A stretch of DNA of 64,000 nt from Sphingobacteriales bacterium 39-19 (GCA_001898465.1 MKTX01000014.1:1-64000); one strand, 5' to 3'; positions 27,682 to 37,053 are shown, numbered from the stretch's first letter. Numbers and translations are program-made. The notes: a model not told the origin generated them from the sequence alone.

Positions 27682-27706
27682 CAAAGATATATCTTTAATA
27701 CATTTG
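27682..27706. promoter_or_regulatory. Divergent promoter pair between rmlB and the polymerase-like gene
   Basis: On the minus strand 27682-27689 reads TATCTTTG, and on the plus strand 27699-27706 reads TACATTTG. Both match TAnnTTTG. They overlap a 14-base palindrome AAAGATATATCTTT at 27683-27696. The plus element lies only four bases before the ATG at 27711, implying a very short or absent 5' leader, while the minus element is 84 bases before rmlB. Confidence 0.5.
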
Positions 27707-27710
27707 AATA

Positions 27711-29045
27711 ATGGACGAACCGCTTATTAATACGCTTGATTTTATATTGGTGCCCTTTTTCTTTATGGCCTTGCTGGCCATTGTAATTTTTTACAAAAAA
27801 AAATACAGCCATAATATTCTCGTACAGAAATACCTGGTAAAAATATTTTTATGCAAAGTATTTGGCGGTCTTTTATATGCGTTCCTCATCTATTATTATT
27901 GGGGATTTGGAGATTCTGCCACTTATTTTAAAGAAACCCTGGTAATTAAGCAACTGGTGCATGATGGCAAAGTGGGTTTCCTGGATGTTTTTCTAAAGGA
28001 TTATACTTATTTCCGTGAAAATTTTGAGCTGCGTGGGGCTGTAAACGAAAGTGGTTTCCTGGTAGTAAAAGTTGCGCTGCTATTGAGTTACCTCAGCTTT
28101 AACAGCTTCCTCATTTGTACCATGCTCTTTGCCACATTATCTATTATTGGCACTTTTAAATTATTTGAAACCTTTGTTTCTTTTGCTCCCCGGTGGCATT
28201 TTATAATTGCCTGTTTTGTCATCTTTTTTCCTTCCTTAAATATTTACGGATCGGGTATATTAAAAGATACCCTTAGTTTTTGTGCCTTAGGCCTGTTTTT
28301 TTACAGCAGCATCAACATTAGCCGTAAAAAAACAAACCTGGCTGATTATTTAATTATACCCATTTCACTCTATTTTATTATTGTAATAAAGGCTTACATT
28401 ATTGCTGCCATGATGATACCGCTTATTCTCTTTATAAGCATGAACATGCTGCGGAGAATTCAATCAAAATTCTTACGCATTTTAGCATTGCCTTTGGTAT
28501 TGGGTGTATTTGCCGGCATCTTGGTACTTACTTACCAGCAGATAAATGAAAGCCTGGGTTCTTATGCTGTTGATAAACTGGAAAAAAGTGTGAGTTCCTA
28601 CCAAACAAATTATGCTGCTTTAACCGAAGATGCGGATTCTAATTTTGACATCGGCGAAATACAACCCACGCCCATGGGGTTGCTCAAAAAAATGCCGATT
28701 GGTTTTGTAGCCACTTTGTACCGGCCTTTTTTATGGGAGGCCCGTAAGCCCATTATGCTTTTATCAGCACTGGAGAGTTTGTTTATTTTATTATTTACTT
28801 TATTTGTACTTATAAAAGCCGGCCCCGGTGCATTTGTAAAACAAATTATTTTTAACCCGATTGTTTTTTTATGTATGGGTTATTCCATCATATTTGCGAG
28901 CCTGGTAGGCATTACTTCATTAAATTTTGGCACCCTGGCCCGCTACCGGGTTCCTGTAATCCCATTTTATTTGATGGGGTTAGTATTAATTCTTTACAAT
29001 ACCCGCAATAAAGTCAATAAAAATATGGCTCAAATTGAGGAATGA
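27711..29045 (+). CDS. Polytopic membrane protein, candidate polysaccharide polymerase (Wzy-like), paralog 2
   Basis: The 444-residue protein has about ten membrane segments. It shares SGILKD, ATLYRPFLWE, LSALESLF and LNFGTLARYRVPVIPFYL with the protein at 15571-16923 in the same order, so they are paralogs. It is also plus strand and also overlaps a minus-strand glycosyltransferase gene tail to tail, here by 32 bases. The size and topology suit a Wzy polymerase; the presence of two implies two polymerisation activities or two glycans. The family has no name that I can recognise. Confidence 0.7.
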   Translation: MDEPLINTLDFILVPFFFMALLAIVIFYKKKYSHNILVQKYLVKIFLCKVFGGLLYAFLIYYYWGFGDSATYFKETLVIKQLVHDGKVGFLDVFLKDYTYFRENFELRGAVNESGFLVVKVALLLSYLSFNSFLICTMLFATLSIIGTFKLFETFVSFAPRWHFIIACFVIFFPSLNIYGSGILKDTLSFCALGLFFYSSINISRKKTNLADYLIIPISLYFIIVIKAYIIAAMMIPLILFISMNMLRRIQSKFLRILALPLVLGVFAGILVLTYQQINESLGSYAVDKLEKSVSSYQTNYAALTEDADSNFDIGEIQPTPMGLLKKMPIGFVATLYRPFLWEARKPIMLLSALESLFILLFTLFVLIKAGPGAFVKQIIFNPIVFLCMGYSIIFASLVGITSLNFGTLARYRVPVIPFYLMGLVLILYNTRNKVNKNMAQIEE

Positions 29046-30177
29046 TAATCTCGTTACTAAATTCAGCGGCACGCCGGATTGATTTTTCTTCGTACTGTTC
29101 CCGGAGGTTATTTTCCTGAAATATTTTTTGCATAGCAAATGCCAGTAGCCGGGGGTTATTTTCTGGTACCAATATGCCATATTCAGCTATTTCAATATTT
29201 TTTTCCAGTACTGTATCCATATCGGTGGCCGCAGCTAAAATTTCACGGGGGCCCGATTTGCAATCTGTAGAAATAACGCTTTTACCACAAGCAAGCGCTT
29301 CCAGCAGTACATTTGGAAAACCTTCGGTATGTGAACTCAATACAAAACAATTTGCATTCTTTATGTATTTAAAAGGGTTGCTTTTAAACCCGCCAAACCA
29401 AACCTTATCAGCAATGCCAAGTTCCCCTGCCTGTTGTTTTAAATTTGTTTCTAAAGGCCCGCCACCAATAATGATTAGCTGAATGGGTAAATCTTTTAAA
29501 AGGCTAAAAGCCTGGAGTAAAAGCTGCAAATTTTTCTCTACCCTGAACTTGCCCACACTTATAAATGTAAACCCGCTATATGTATAGTCCTGCACCGGCT
29601 CTGTTGCTTTTTGAAGAATATCAGTTATATGAACAGGATTATAAACAACATGAATGGGCCGGGTTATTTTAAAGTTTTGCTGTAAGTCTAACCGGGATAG
29701 CTCCGAGTTGGTTAAAATTAAATCGGCTTTTTGGTAGGACCAGCTAATGAGTTTTTTAGAAATAATAGCAAAAATTTTACTTCCTCCGCCAAGATATTGT
29801 AAAATACTGCTTTGATGAGACCTTTCGCACATAATGGTTTTTACAGCAGAGGGCCAGCATGTTTTACGAATGGCATTGATATAACAGGCCCGGTTTAAGA
29901 AAGAAATACAGCTATCAATCTGATGCGATTTGCAATACGATGCCAGCTTTTTTGCCATTACCGGCAAACGCAATAAGGCATGAATCCCCTGCGCCTGGCT
30001 GCTCTCTTGTAAACAATAAACCTGCACGCTTGCAGGAATGGGATACTTGATGATATTCTCAAAAATAACCAGGTGCAATTCGTATTTTTCTGCCAGGTGA
30101 TTCAGTAATAAAGACACAACCCTTTCTGCACCACCATACGTTAAAGTATTAATTATAAAAAGCAGTTTGGGTTTCAT
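29014..30177 (-). CDS. Glycosyltransferase family 4
   Basis: The 387-residue GT-B enzyme opens KPKLLFIINTLTYGGAERVV, the typical GT4 N-terminus. EX7E is intact in EGFPNVLLEALACGKSVIS, with FTFISVGKFRVEKNLQLLLQ as the central strand. Its 3' end overlaps the polymerase-like gene by 32 bases on the opposite strand, and its 5' end overlaps the next glycosyltransferase by four bases, indicating coupling with that gene. Donor unknown. Confidence 0.9.
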   Translation of the reverse strand: MKPKLLFIINTLTYGGAERVVSLLLNHLAEKYELHLVIFENIIKYPIPASVQVYCLQESSQAQGIHALLRLPVMAKKLASYCKSHQIDSCISFLNRACYINAIRKTCWPSAVKTIMCERSHQSSILQYLGGGSKIFAIISKKLISWSYQKADLILTNSELSRLDLQQNFKITRPIHVVYNPVHITDILQKATEPVQDYTYSGFTFISVGKFRVEKNLQLLLQAFSLLKDLPIQLIIIGGGPLETNLKQQAGELGIADKVWFGGFKSNPFKYIKNANCFVLSSHTEGFPNVLLEALACGKSVISTDCKSGPREILAAATDMDTVLEKNIEIAEYGILVPENNPRLLAFAMQKIFQENNLREQYEEKSIRRAAEFSNEIIIPQFEPYFY

Positions 30178-31232
30178 GCATTCTCTATTAAATCATACAG
30201 TACTTTTAATTTTTCAGCATACTTTTCTGTATTAAATGTTTCTTTTATTTTTTGCTGACTTGCCTCCGCATATGCAAGATAGGTCTCCCGGTCTAAATGC
30301 AGTGCCTCATTCATGGCCTGGTTAAAACCCGTTTCAGTATGCTCAAATATAAACCCGTTTTTGTTTTTTTCTACAATCAGGTTAGCGCCTCCGATATCAG
30401 ACACCAGGGGAACTACTCCCCAGCTCATGGCTTCGAGTAAGGCATGATTGGCAAATACCACATCAGCAGGTAGTACAAAATATTTTGCCCGTTTATAATA
30501 AGCTTCGGGTGCCGGGGTATAATCAACCAGGGTAAGGTTTAGAGGGCAATTATTTATAACATACGCCACATCGGAATTTAATTTTGTGTGTTGCAATATA
30601 CCCACCAGTATGTTTTTGGTGTTTTTAAATTCCGGTGTACTTATTTTTTTTATAAACCATTTTGCTTTACGCTGAGGAATTATCCTGTTTACCCATAAAA
30701 AATCAATATCCTTGTTTTCATTTTGAATAAGATGTGTACCCACCGGAATGGCATTATGTAAAAAGAAAAGATTCTTTTTACGCAGTTTTTCTAATATTTC
30801 TTTCATATAAGGTTCCCGGTACCAAACGATATTTGAGAATTTATAACAGCAATACATCGAAAATCGGGTTAATAAATCGTAGCCCCCTTTTTTAAAGTAC
30901 AATAAATCGCCCCGTTCGGCACAAATTGTTTTTAATGAAAACCATTTGGCCAGGAATAAATAAATAAAAGAAATTCTGCCACCCGGGTATATTTCCAGGT
31001 GATGAATTTGATTTTTATTCCTTTTAAAAAAAGCATGTACTTGCTGAATACGGCTTACAAACCCTGCAGATAAAAGAATTTGGGTTCCTGCCTTAGAAAA
31101 GAAAGCATCAAATTGAGGCCGGTAATGATTTACAAAAAATACGGGCTCCCCATCTAATTGCTGAATAATTTCAATTTGCAGTTTATTTTTATGGGCAACC
31201 AGGTCAACAAATACTACAACCTTTTTTTTCAT
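30174..31232 (-). CDS. Glycosyltransferase (GT4-like)
   Basis: The 352-residue protein starts MKKKVVVFVDLVAHKNKLQ. DFLWVNRIIPQRKAKWFIKK is the central strand, and EAMSWGVVPLVSDIGGANLI is the donor-site motif; the usual first Glu of EX7E is replaced in NHALLEAMSWG. It follows the AsnB-like gene after ten bases and overlaps the following GT4 gene. The acceptor domain is weakly conserved, so it is assigned from the C-terminal half. Confidence 0.8.
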   Translation of the reverse strand: MKKKVVVFVDLVAHKNKLQIEIIQQLDGEPVFFVNHYRPQFDAFFSKAGTQILLSAGFVSRIQQVHAFFKRNKNQIHHLEIYPGGRISFIYLFLAKWFSLKTICAERGDLLYFKKGGYDLLTRFSMYCCYKFSNIVWYREPYMKEILEKLRKKNLFFLHNAIPVGTHLIQNENKDIDFLWVNRIIPQRKAKWFIKKISTPEFKNTKNILVGILQHTKLNSDVAYVINNCPLNLTLVDYTPAPEAYYKRAKYFVLPADVVFANHALLEAMSWGVVPLVSDIGGANLIVEKNKNGFIFEHTETGFNQAMNEALHLDRETYLAYAEASQQKIKETFNTEKYAEKLKVLYDLIENA

Positions 31233-31242
31233 ATTATATCCC

Positions 31243-33144
31243 TTAGGTGATCAGTTTACCCGCCATAAGCTGGGCCCAGCTATTATCGCCTTTTTCATTA
31301 GCGCCATAGGCGCTTGGCGCCTGATTTAATATTTTTTTATTTAAAATACCCGCCTTTACTAATTTTTGCCGGGATGCAAATATACTTTCTTTCATTGCGG
31401 CAGATTCCATCCATTTTTTTTGAGGGGGTTCATAGCCTATTTTATCTACCCGCCAGGCAATTTGCGGGGGTAATATATTTTGAAATGCTTCCCGCATAAT
31501 GTATTTCGTCCATCCGTTGTGAATTTTCATGTGGGGGGGCAGAGAAAAAATAAATTCTACCAGTTCGTGGGAAAGAAAGGGCAGGCGCACTTCTCTTGAA
31601 TTGGCCATACTGTTCCTGTCGGCATATCTTAATAATCCTTGTAAATCACCACAGAGGGTACTCCGGTATAACGCTTCTTTTAAATTATTAAAACTGGTAT
31701 CTGCTTCAAAAATAAAGTTGGCATAGGCATGGTAAAAATGGGGCTGAAAAGTTTTATTTTTTAATTGCCGGTAGCTTGCTGTCCATTTTTTTATCTGGTT
31801 TATTTGCCCCGGCAGGTAGCGCCGTATTTGATATTCCATGTCTTTTTTTTGGGGAGCATTAATATCGTTAAGCCGGTGCGTGGCAAGGTATGCCGCATAT
31901 TCTTTTTCATATTCACTTTTATTATTCTTTTGGAGAAATCTAAAATAGATATTATAATAACCATGATAGCCGGCCAAAATTTCATCTGCGCCCTGGCCAT
32001 CCAGTAATACGGTAACATCATTTTGGCGGGCCAGTTTCATCACCTCGTATTGTATTAATATACTGGCGCCGCCAAAGGGTTCTTCCTGGTAATACATCAG
32101 CTTGTCAATATCATCGGCTAATTGATTGCCGGAAGGAAATACAAAATGCGGTTCCACATTCGTTTTATCAATCACCATTTGCATAAAAGCGCCTTCATCT
32201 TTTTTAAAATCAGGAAAACGGGCGCTAAATGTTTTTTGCTTACTGGAGGAAGAAGTAAAGCTATGTGCCGCTTTATTACTACGAATAAGATCATCAATTA
32301 CGCAAACAATCAATGAGCTGTCTAAGCCGCCGCTTAAGCTGCTCCCCACATTTACATCACTGCGTAGCCGCCGGTTTACAGATGTATAAAATAGAGATTG
32401 AAATTTTTCTTTTGCATCGTCTAATGAGATTTTATTATCCTGCCTGGTGACATCTAAATCCCAATATTTTTTTACCTGTTTTTCCAGGGTAGGGGTATGG
32501 AGCAAGAGATAGTGTGCATGAAGTAACCGCTTAATGCCGGAATAAAATGTTTCAGAAAGGTCTTTTTTATTATCCAGCACGCCAAAGCTTAAGTAATTAT
32601 ACATCATAACCGGGTTCAGTGTATAATCTTTTGTAAACGCCTGTATGGCTTTCATTTCTGAACCAAAAACAAAATATTTTCCCGGTAGGTACGCATAAAA
32701 AAAAGGTTTCTCACCAAACCGGTCCCGGGCTGCAAAAATTGTTTTTTCCTGGTCATCATAAATCACAAAAGCAAACATACCATCAAGCAGTTGCAAACAT
32801 TTTTCTTTATCCCGGCTATATAAGGCCAGTAATACTTCGGTATCACTTTCTGTTGTAAACGGGTACCCCTGCCTGATGAGCATATCCCTGAGTTCAATAT
32901 AATTATATATCTCCCCGTTAAATACAATGCTGTACCGGTTTTGGTAATGCATGGGCTGGTTGGCCGCCGTATGCAAATCAATAATAGACAACCGGCGGTG
33001 GCCCAAGCCTACGTTCGCATCGGCATTTATCCAATGGCCTTCCCCATCGGGGCCCCGGTGCTGCATACAATCCGTCATGGGTTGTAATTGCGATTGCATT
33101 ACAGCGCCCTTGTCAAGCGTAATAATTCCTGCTATTCCACACAT
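31243..33144 (-). CDS. asnB: Asparagine synthase-like glutamine amidotransferase (AsnB family), copy 2
   Basis: The 633-residue protein has C2 as glutaminase nucleophile (MCGIAGIIT), HRGPDGEGHW and FNGEIYNYIEL, and the synthetase P-loop SLSGGLDSSLIV at about 270. It differs substantially from copy 1 outside the motifs, so it is not a recent duplicate. It stands 52 bases downstream of a WlbA-like oxidoreductase that makes a uronic-acid derivative, consistent with amidation of a uronic acid. Free asparagine synthesis remains possible. Confidence 0.9.
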   Translation of the reverse strand: MCGIAGIITLDKGAVMQSQLQPMTDCMQHRGPDGEGHWINADANVGLGHRRLSIIDLHTAANQPMHYQNRYSIVFNGEIYNYIELRDMLIRQGYPFTTESDTEVLLALYSRDKEKCLQLLDGMFAFVIYDDQEKTIFAARDRFGEKPFFYAYLPGKYFVFGSEMKAIQAFTKDYTLNPVMMYNYLSFGVLDNKKDLSETFYSGIKRLLHAHYLLLHTPTLEKQVKKYWDLDVTRQDNKISLDDAKEKFQSLFYTSVNRRLRSDVNVGSSLSGGLDSSLIVCVIDDLIRSNKAAHSFTSSSSKQKTFSARFPDFKKDEGAFMQMVIDKTNVEPHFVFPSGNQLADDIDKLMYYQEEPFGGASILIQYEVMKLARQNDVTVLLDGQGADEILAGYHGYYNIYFRFLQKNNKSEYEKEYAAYLATHRLNDINAPQKKDMEYQIRRYLPGQINQIKKWTASYRQLKNKTFQPHFYHAYANFIFEADTSFNNLKEALYRSTLCGDLQGLLRYADRNSMANSREVRLPFLSHELVEFIFSLPPHMKIHNGWTKYIMREAFQNILPPQIAWRVDKIGYEPPQKKWMESAAMKESIFASRQKLVKAGILNKKILNQAPSAYGANEKGDNSWAQLMAGKLIT

Positions 33145-33196
33145 ATTAATTAATAAATATAGCTGTTAATGTACATTCAATAGATAGGCAAACGAA

Positions 33197-34093
33197 TTAT
33201 TTATAGGTTCGGATTTTCTGTACAATTTCAATGGCGGGTTTGGTTTCACTTATTCGGAAACCATTTCCTTTTAAAATTTCTTCATAACTACGGGTATGCA
33301 ACTCAGTAAACCCCTCGCTAAATTCAAATTCATCCCCGTCGATGGTAAGAGTTCTGTACGTTTTTTTACCTTCTTTACGTACCTGCTCGGGTAAGCGGTT
33401 CGCATCGATGCTTAAACTCCAGTTAGTTGTTACATTTTTAAATTCAAGCTTACCGGAAGCGCTATCTTGTGTATGTTCCGTAACCTGGTAATTAAGTACA
33501 TCCCCAAATATCCAGTACAGCATATCAAAAAAATGAACACCAATATTGGTTGCAATTCCTCCACTTTTTTGAATATCGCCTTTCCAGCTATTGTGATACC
33601 AATGACCCCGGCTGGTGATATAAGTAAGATCTACCTGGTGTTTTTTCCCTTCGGTATCCTTTTTAATTTTTTCCCTGAGGGCAATGATAGCGGGGTGTAG
33701 CCTAAGTTGCAATATGGTAAAAACCTGGCCGCCGGTTTCTTTTTCAATTTCCATTAAAGCATCTATATTCCATGGGTTTAGCACTACCGGTTTTTCGCAA
33801 ATTACATCAGCGCCAATACGCAGCCCAAAACGAATATGGGCATCATGAAGATAGTTGGGGCTACAAACTGATACATAATCAATTTTGGTTCCCTGCCTTT
33901 TTAGTTTTTCTACATGCCGGTCAAATCTTTCAAATTCAGTAAAAAAATCGGCTTCGGGAAAATAACTATCCATAATACCTACTGAATCGTGTTTATCTAA
34001 TGCCGCCAGCAAATTATTGCCTGTATCTTTTATTGCTTTTAAATGGCGTGGCGCAATGTATCCGCCTACACCAATGAGCACAAAATTTTTCAA
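33197..34093 (-). CDS. Gfo/Idh/MocA oxidoreductase, WlbA/WbpB-like (UDP-GlcNAc-uronate 3-dehydrogenase)
   Basis: The 298-residue enzyme has the Rossmann start VLIGVGGYIAPRHLKAI and the EKP motif at 100-102 (CEKPVVLNPWNID), with catalytic-site HSGG-like sequence replaced by KSGGIATNIGVHFFDML. GYIAPRHLKAI is typical of WlbA/WbpB, which oxidise C3 of UDP-N-acetylglucosaminuronic acid. The start is TTG at 34093. Its partner acetyltransferase (WlbB/WbpD-like) is directly upstream. The matching 3-aminotransferase (WlbC/WbpE) is not obvious; one of the two DegT enzymes in the window could serve. Confidence 0.87.
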   Translation of the reverse strand: MKNFVLIGVGGYIAPRHLKAIKDTGNNLLAALDKHDSVGIMDSYFPEADFFTEFERFDRHVEKLKRQGTKIDYVSVCSPNYLHDAHIRFGLRIGADVICEKPVVLNPWNIDALMEIEKETGGQVFTILQLRLHPAIIALREKIKKDTEGKKHQVDLTYITSRGHWYHNSWKGDIQKSGGIATNIGVHFFDMLYWIFGDVLNYQVTEHTQDSASGKLEFKNVTTNWSLSIDANRLPEQVRKEGKKTYRTLTIDGDEFEFSEGFTELHTRSYEEILKGNGFRISETKPAIEIVQKIRTYK

Positions 34094-34202
34094 ATTAAAA
34101 CAAGTTTATCATTCAAAATTATTGCTTTTCTTTTTACCGGCACAGCCGGTAGATTTTATAAACAGGAATTGGTGATTATCACAATCATCAAAAAAAAAAA
34201 CT

Positions 34203-34793
34203 TTATGCCACCGGGTTGCCACTTGGTTGCTTAGAAACAATATTCCCTTTTAATAGATACTGCTCACCACTTTCGCTGCAAACGGCTACCCCGGCTTCAT
34301 TAAATTTTAATTTTTGGCCATATTCACTCATCCAGCCGGTGTGCCTGCCGGGATTGCCCACAATTAATGCATAGGCGGGTACGTCTTTAGTAACTACAGC
34401 GCCGGCGCCAATAAAAGCATATTCGCCAATAGTATTACCGCATACGATTGTGGCATTGGCCCCGATGGATGCCCCTTTTTTGATGAGCGTTGTTTTAAAT
34501 TCATTTTTCCGGCTTATAGCGCTGCGGGGATTTATTACATTGGTAAGTACCATGCTGGGCCCCAGGAAAACATCATCTTCACAAATCACCCCCTCGTAGA
34601 TGCTTACATTGTTTTGTACTCTTACATTATCTCCTAATATCACTTTGGGTGATACAACTACGTTTTGCCCCAGGTTACAGTTTTTGCCTATTTTACAATG
34701 GCTCATAATATGGCTAAAGTGCCATATTTTAGTTCCTTCCCCTATCTCACATGGTTCATCAATTACAGCGGTAGAATGTGCAAAATAGCTCAT
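34203..34793 (-). CDS. UDP-3-amino-uronate N-acetyltransferase, WlbB/WbpD-like
   Basis: This 196-residue left-handed beta-helix acetyltransferase carries [60 protein letters not shown] and [19 protein letters not shown]. The last block is a C-terminal feature of the WlbB/WbpD group that acetylates the 3-amino group to form UDP-2,3-diacetamido-2,3-dideoxyglucuronic acid. It lies six bases after fcl and 109 bases ahead of the WlbA-like gene. The pairing with WlbA supports the assignment. Confidence 0.88.
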   Translation of the reverse strand: MSYFAHSTAVIDEPCEIGEGTKIWHFSHIMSHCKIGKNCNLGQNVVVSPKVILGDNVRVQNNVSIYEGVICEDDVFLGPSMVLTNVINPRSAISRKNEFKTTLIKKGASIGANATIVCGNTIGEYAFIGAGAVVTKDVPAYALIVGNPGRHTGWMSEYGQKLKFNEAGVAVCSESGEQYLLKGNIVSKQPSGNPVA

Positions 34794-34799
34794 ACATAT

Positions 34800-35747
34800 T
34801 TATTTATTCATGGATTGATCTGCCTCTTGAGAAAGATACGAAGCATATACTTTTTTTATTCCCTCCTGCAAAGGAATGGAATATTGCCAGCCGAGATCTT
34901 TCAATTTTGAAACATCCATTAATTTTCTTGGCGTACCATCCGGTTTAGAAGTATCAAAATCCAGGTTCCCCCGGTATCCCACAATTTCTTTTATCATTTT
35001 TGCCAGTTCGGTGATGCTGATGTCGGTGCCTGTACCTACATTTATACATCCTTCCTCATCATAATTTTCCATTAAAAATAAACAGGCATCGGCCAAATCA
35101 TCTACATGTAAAAATTCCCTTAACGGGGTACCCGTTCCCCAAATAGTTACCGCTGGCAGTTTTTGTTCCTTTGCCTGGTGAAATTTGCGCAGCAAGGCAG
35201 GCAAAACATGTGAATTTTGAAGATCGTAATTATCATTGGGGCCATATAAGTTCGTGGGCATAGCACTAATAAAGTTATTGCCATACTGGCTGCGATAAGC
35301 ATCACATAATTTTATACCGGCTATTTTTGCTATGGCATAGGGTTCATTGGTAGGTTCCAGAATGCCCGTAAGCAGGTACTCCTCTTTGATAGGCTGGGGA
35401 GCCATTTTGGGGTAAATACAACTGCTGCCCAGGAACAATAATTTTTTTACTTTATGCTCATGTGCTGCATGAATTACATTGATTTCAATAGCCAGGTTAT
35501 CGTATATAAAGGAAGCCCGGTAAGTATTATTAGCCAGTATGCCCCCCACTTTAGCGGCGGCCAGAAATACATACGCCGGTTTTTCTAATTTAAAAAAATC
35601 ATCTACAGCTTGTTGGTTACGCAGATCCAGTTCTTTACTGCTTCGCCATACCAGGTTACTGAAACCCTGTGCCTGTAAGGCTCTCACTATGGCTGAACCC
35701 ACCATACCGTTGTGGCCTGCTACATATATTTTATCGGTTTTATCCAT
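34800..35747 (-). CDS. fcl: GDP-L-fucose synthase
   Basis: The enzyme converts GDP-4-keto-6-deoxymannose to GDP-L-fucose by epimerisation and reduction. The 315-residue SDR has [17 protein letters not shown] at the N-terminus, [18 protein letters not shown] (Ser and Cys of the active site) and [13 protein letters not shown] with the YxxxK pair. The usual partner gmd is not in the window. Its ATG overlaps the stop of a small membrane-protein gene by one base (TGATG), so translation is probably coupled to it. Confidence 0.94.
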   Translation of the reverse strand: MDKTDKIYVAGHNGMVGSAIVRALQAQGFSNLVWRSSKELDLRNQQAVDDFFKLEKPAYVFLAAAKVGGILANNTYRASFIYDNLAIEINVIHAAHEHKVKKLLFLGSSCIYPKMAPQPIKEEYLLTGILEPTNEPYAIAKIAGIKLCDAYRSQYGNNFISAMPTNLYGPNDNYDLQNSHVLPALLRKFHQAKEQKLPAVTIWGTGTPLREFLHVDDLADACLFLMENYDEEGCINVGTGTDISITELAKMIKEIVGYRGNLDFDTSKPDGTPRKLMDVSKLKDLGWQYSIPLQEGIKKVYASYLSQEADQSMNK

Positions 35748-35926
35748 CAGGGTTTTCTTATTTTTTTAAAATAAAGCGCCAGGTAAAGCGAACCAAATAC
35801 GATAAGCACCGCTCCATAGATATTTAAATTCTCAACCTCCGGGTTTGTTATTTTGGAGATAAACATAAGCAACCCCAATACATAAAAAATAATACTGAAG
35901 TATAAAAATCTTTTTGTTTTAAACAT
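35747..35926 (-). CDS. Small two-segment membrane protein, 59 residues
   Basis: The minus strand encodes 59 residues starting [20 protein letters not shown] and ending YFKKIRKP. There are two hydrophobic stretches, about 8-23 and 37-53, separated by [11 protein letters not shown], with basic ends, so a helical hairpin in the inner membrane is likely. The stop TGA overlaps the fcl ATG by one base. It is the first gene of this polysaccharide transcript, directly after the nfu terminator. I recognise no family. The coupling and composition argue that it is real. Confidence 0.7.
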   Translation of the reverse strand: MFKTKRFLYFSIIFYVLGLLMFISKITNPEVENLNIYGAVLIVFGSLYLALYFKKIRKP

Positions 35927-35943
35927 ATTCTTTCAATTAAAAA

Positions 35944-35965
35944 GCAGCCGTTTTTAATCGGCTGC
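35944..35965 (-). terminator. Rho-independent terminator after nfu
   Basis: On the minus strand a 7-bp stem GCAGCCG/CGGCTGC encloses an eight-base AT loop and is followed by five T residues. It lies 31 bases downstream of the Nfu gene and 18 bases ahead of the small membrane-protein gene, so it separates housekeeping nfu from the polysaccharide locus. Confidence 0.75.
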
Positions 35966-35995
35966 CCATAAAAACATAGCAAATATAAATTGTTA

Positions 35996-36595
35996 TTATT
36001 CAGATTCGGCTACTACTTCCTTTACTTCGGGTATCATTCTTTTCATCATTCCCTCAATACCCGCTTTTAATGTAATGGTAGAGGAGGGGCAACCACTGCA
36101 ACTTCCCTGCATGGTAAGGTTTACCACCCCATCTTCGTAACTCTTAAATTGTATCGCCCCACCATCCATTTCTACGGCAGGCTTTACATAATTTTCCAAT
36201 AATTCTTTAATGCGTTTCACCACATCGTCATCATCTGCTGCGGGAGCATTACTGCTCTCAGCTTTCATAGCAGCAACTTCTTCATCATTTACTACTGGTT
36301 TGCCTTCTTCGAGGTATTCTTTTAAATACTGGCGAATAGTTGGTATTACATCCTGCCAATCATCGGTATCCATCGTTTTGGTAAGGGTAATAAAATTACT
36401 GGCTATAAAAACAGATTTTATAAAAGGAAAAGTAAATAATTGTTGGGCCAGGGGCGATGGCTTTGCGCTGGCTTCATCAGCAAAATCAATGCTTTTACCC
36501 GGGTATAAAAGTTTGTTAGCCACAAACTTCATAGTTTCGGGATTGGGCGTCATTTCGGTATAAATACTAATAACGGGATTACCTGTCTTGATCAT
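35996..36595 (-). CDS. nfu: NifU-like (Nfu) iron-sulfur cluster scaffold protein
   Basis: In this 199-residue cytoplasmic protein, residues about 9-100 form the Nfu N-terminal domain (IYTEMTPNPETMKFVANK), an acidic linker follows at about 105-124, and residues 125-195 form the NifU C-terminal domain with MDGGAIQF and the cluster-binding C166-x2-C169 in GSCSGCP. It carries a 4Fe-4S cluster to target enzymes. It is monocistronic: own promoter element upstream and terminator downstream. Confidence 0.94.
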   Translation of the reverse strand: MIKTGNPVISIYTEMTPNPETMKFVANKLLYPGKSIDFADEASAKPSPLAQQLFTFPFIKSVFIASNFITLTKTMDTDDWQDVIPTIRQYLKEYLEEGKPVVNDEEVAAMKAESSNAPAADDDDVVKRIKELLENYVKPAVEMDGGAIQFKSYEDGVVNLTMQGSCSGCPSSTITLKAGIEGMMKRMIPEVKEVVAESE

Positions 36596-36620
36596 AATAC
36601 TGCTTTTAAAAATTCAACTA

Positions 36621-36628
36621 CAAAACTA
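36621..36628 (-). promoter_or_regulatory. Bacteroidota -7 promoter element TAGTTTTG
   Basis: The minus strand reads TAGTTTTG, matching TAnnTTTG, 26 bases before the nfu ATG. No clear -33 TTTG is seen at the expected distance. Confidence 0.5.
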
Positions 36629-36825
36629 ACAAGTTTTGGGTGGTTTTGGCTTTAAAATAGCGTTAAACGGCTGCTTTTTTCGGATTTCGAAAGATATATG
36701 TGCTGATAATGGGGCCAATTATGAGTGTCCTGAAAATTGAATACGGTAATTCGCTTGGATAAGTGAGGTAGAACTTTTTTAAGGCTTGAAATTTAAAAGC
36801 ATAAAGTCAAGATTTAAATTGAATG

Positions 36826-37053
36826 TTAAGAATTTTTTTTAAAATCAAATAATTCTTTTAGGGATATGTTCAACTCATCAGCTATTTGCTGTAGGTAAAT
36901 AATTGACGGGTTTATCCTTCCTTTTTCAAGCCTGTTAAGGCTTTGAGGATCTTTATCGCAGCAGCGGGCAAATTCTGCCTGGCTTATCCCTTTGCTTATC
37001 CGCAGGCAGGCAATGTGCTGCCCCAGTTTTTGTAGATAAGCTTTTTTGTCCAT
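36826..37053 (-). CDS. XRE-family helix-turn-helix regulator
   Basis: From the ATG at 37053 the protein is 75 residues and starts MDKKAYLQKLGQHIACLRIS. A TTG ten codons upstream is possible but gives no conserved sequence. The single domain is a Cro/C1-type HTH: SQAEFARCCDKDPQSLNRLEKG at about 24-45, then a C-terminal helix ELNISLKELFDFKK. It is divergent from the VKOR fusion gene, and the shared intergenic region holds a perfect inverted repeat at 37110-37125. It is a likely local regulator of the peptide island; that link is inference. Confidence 0.88.
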   Translation of the reverse strand: MDKKAYLQKLGQHIACLRISKGISQAEFARCCDKDPQSLNRLEKGRINPSIIYLQQIADELNISLKELFDFKKNS

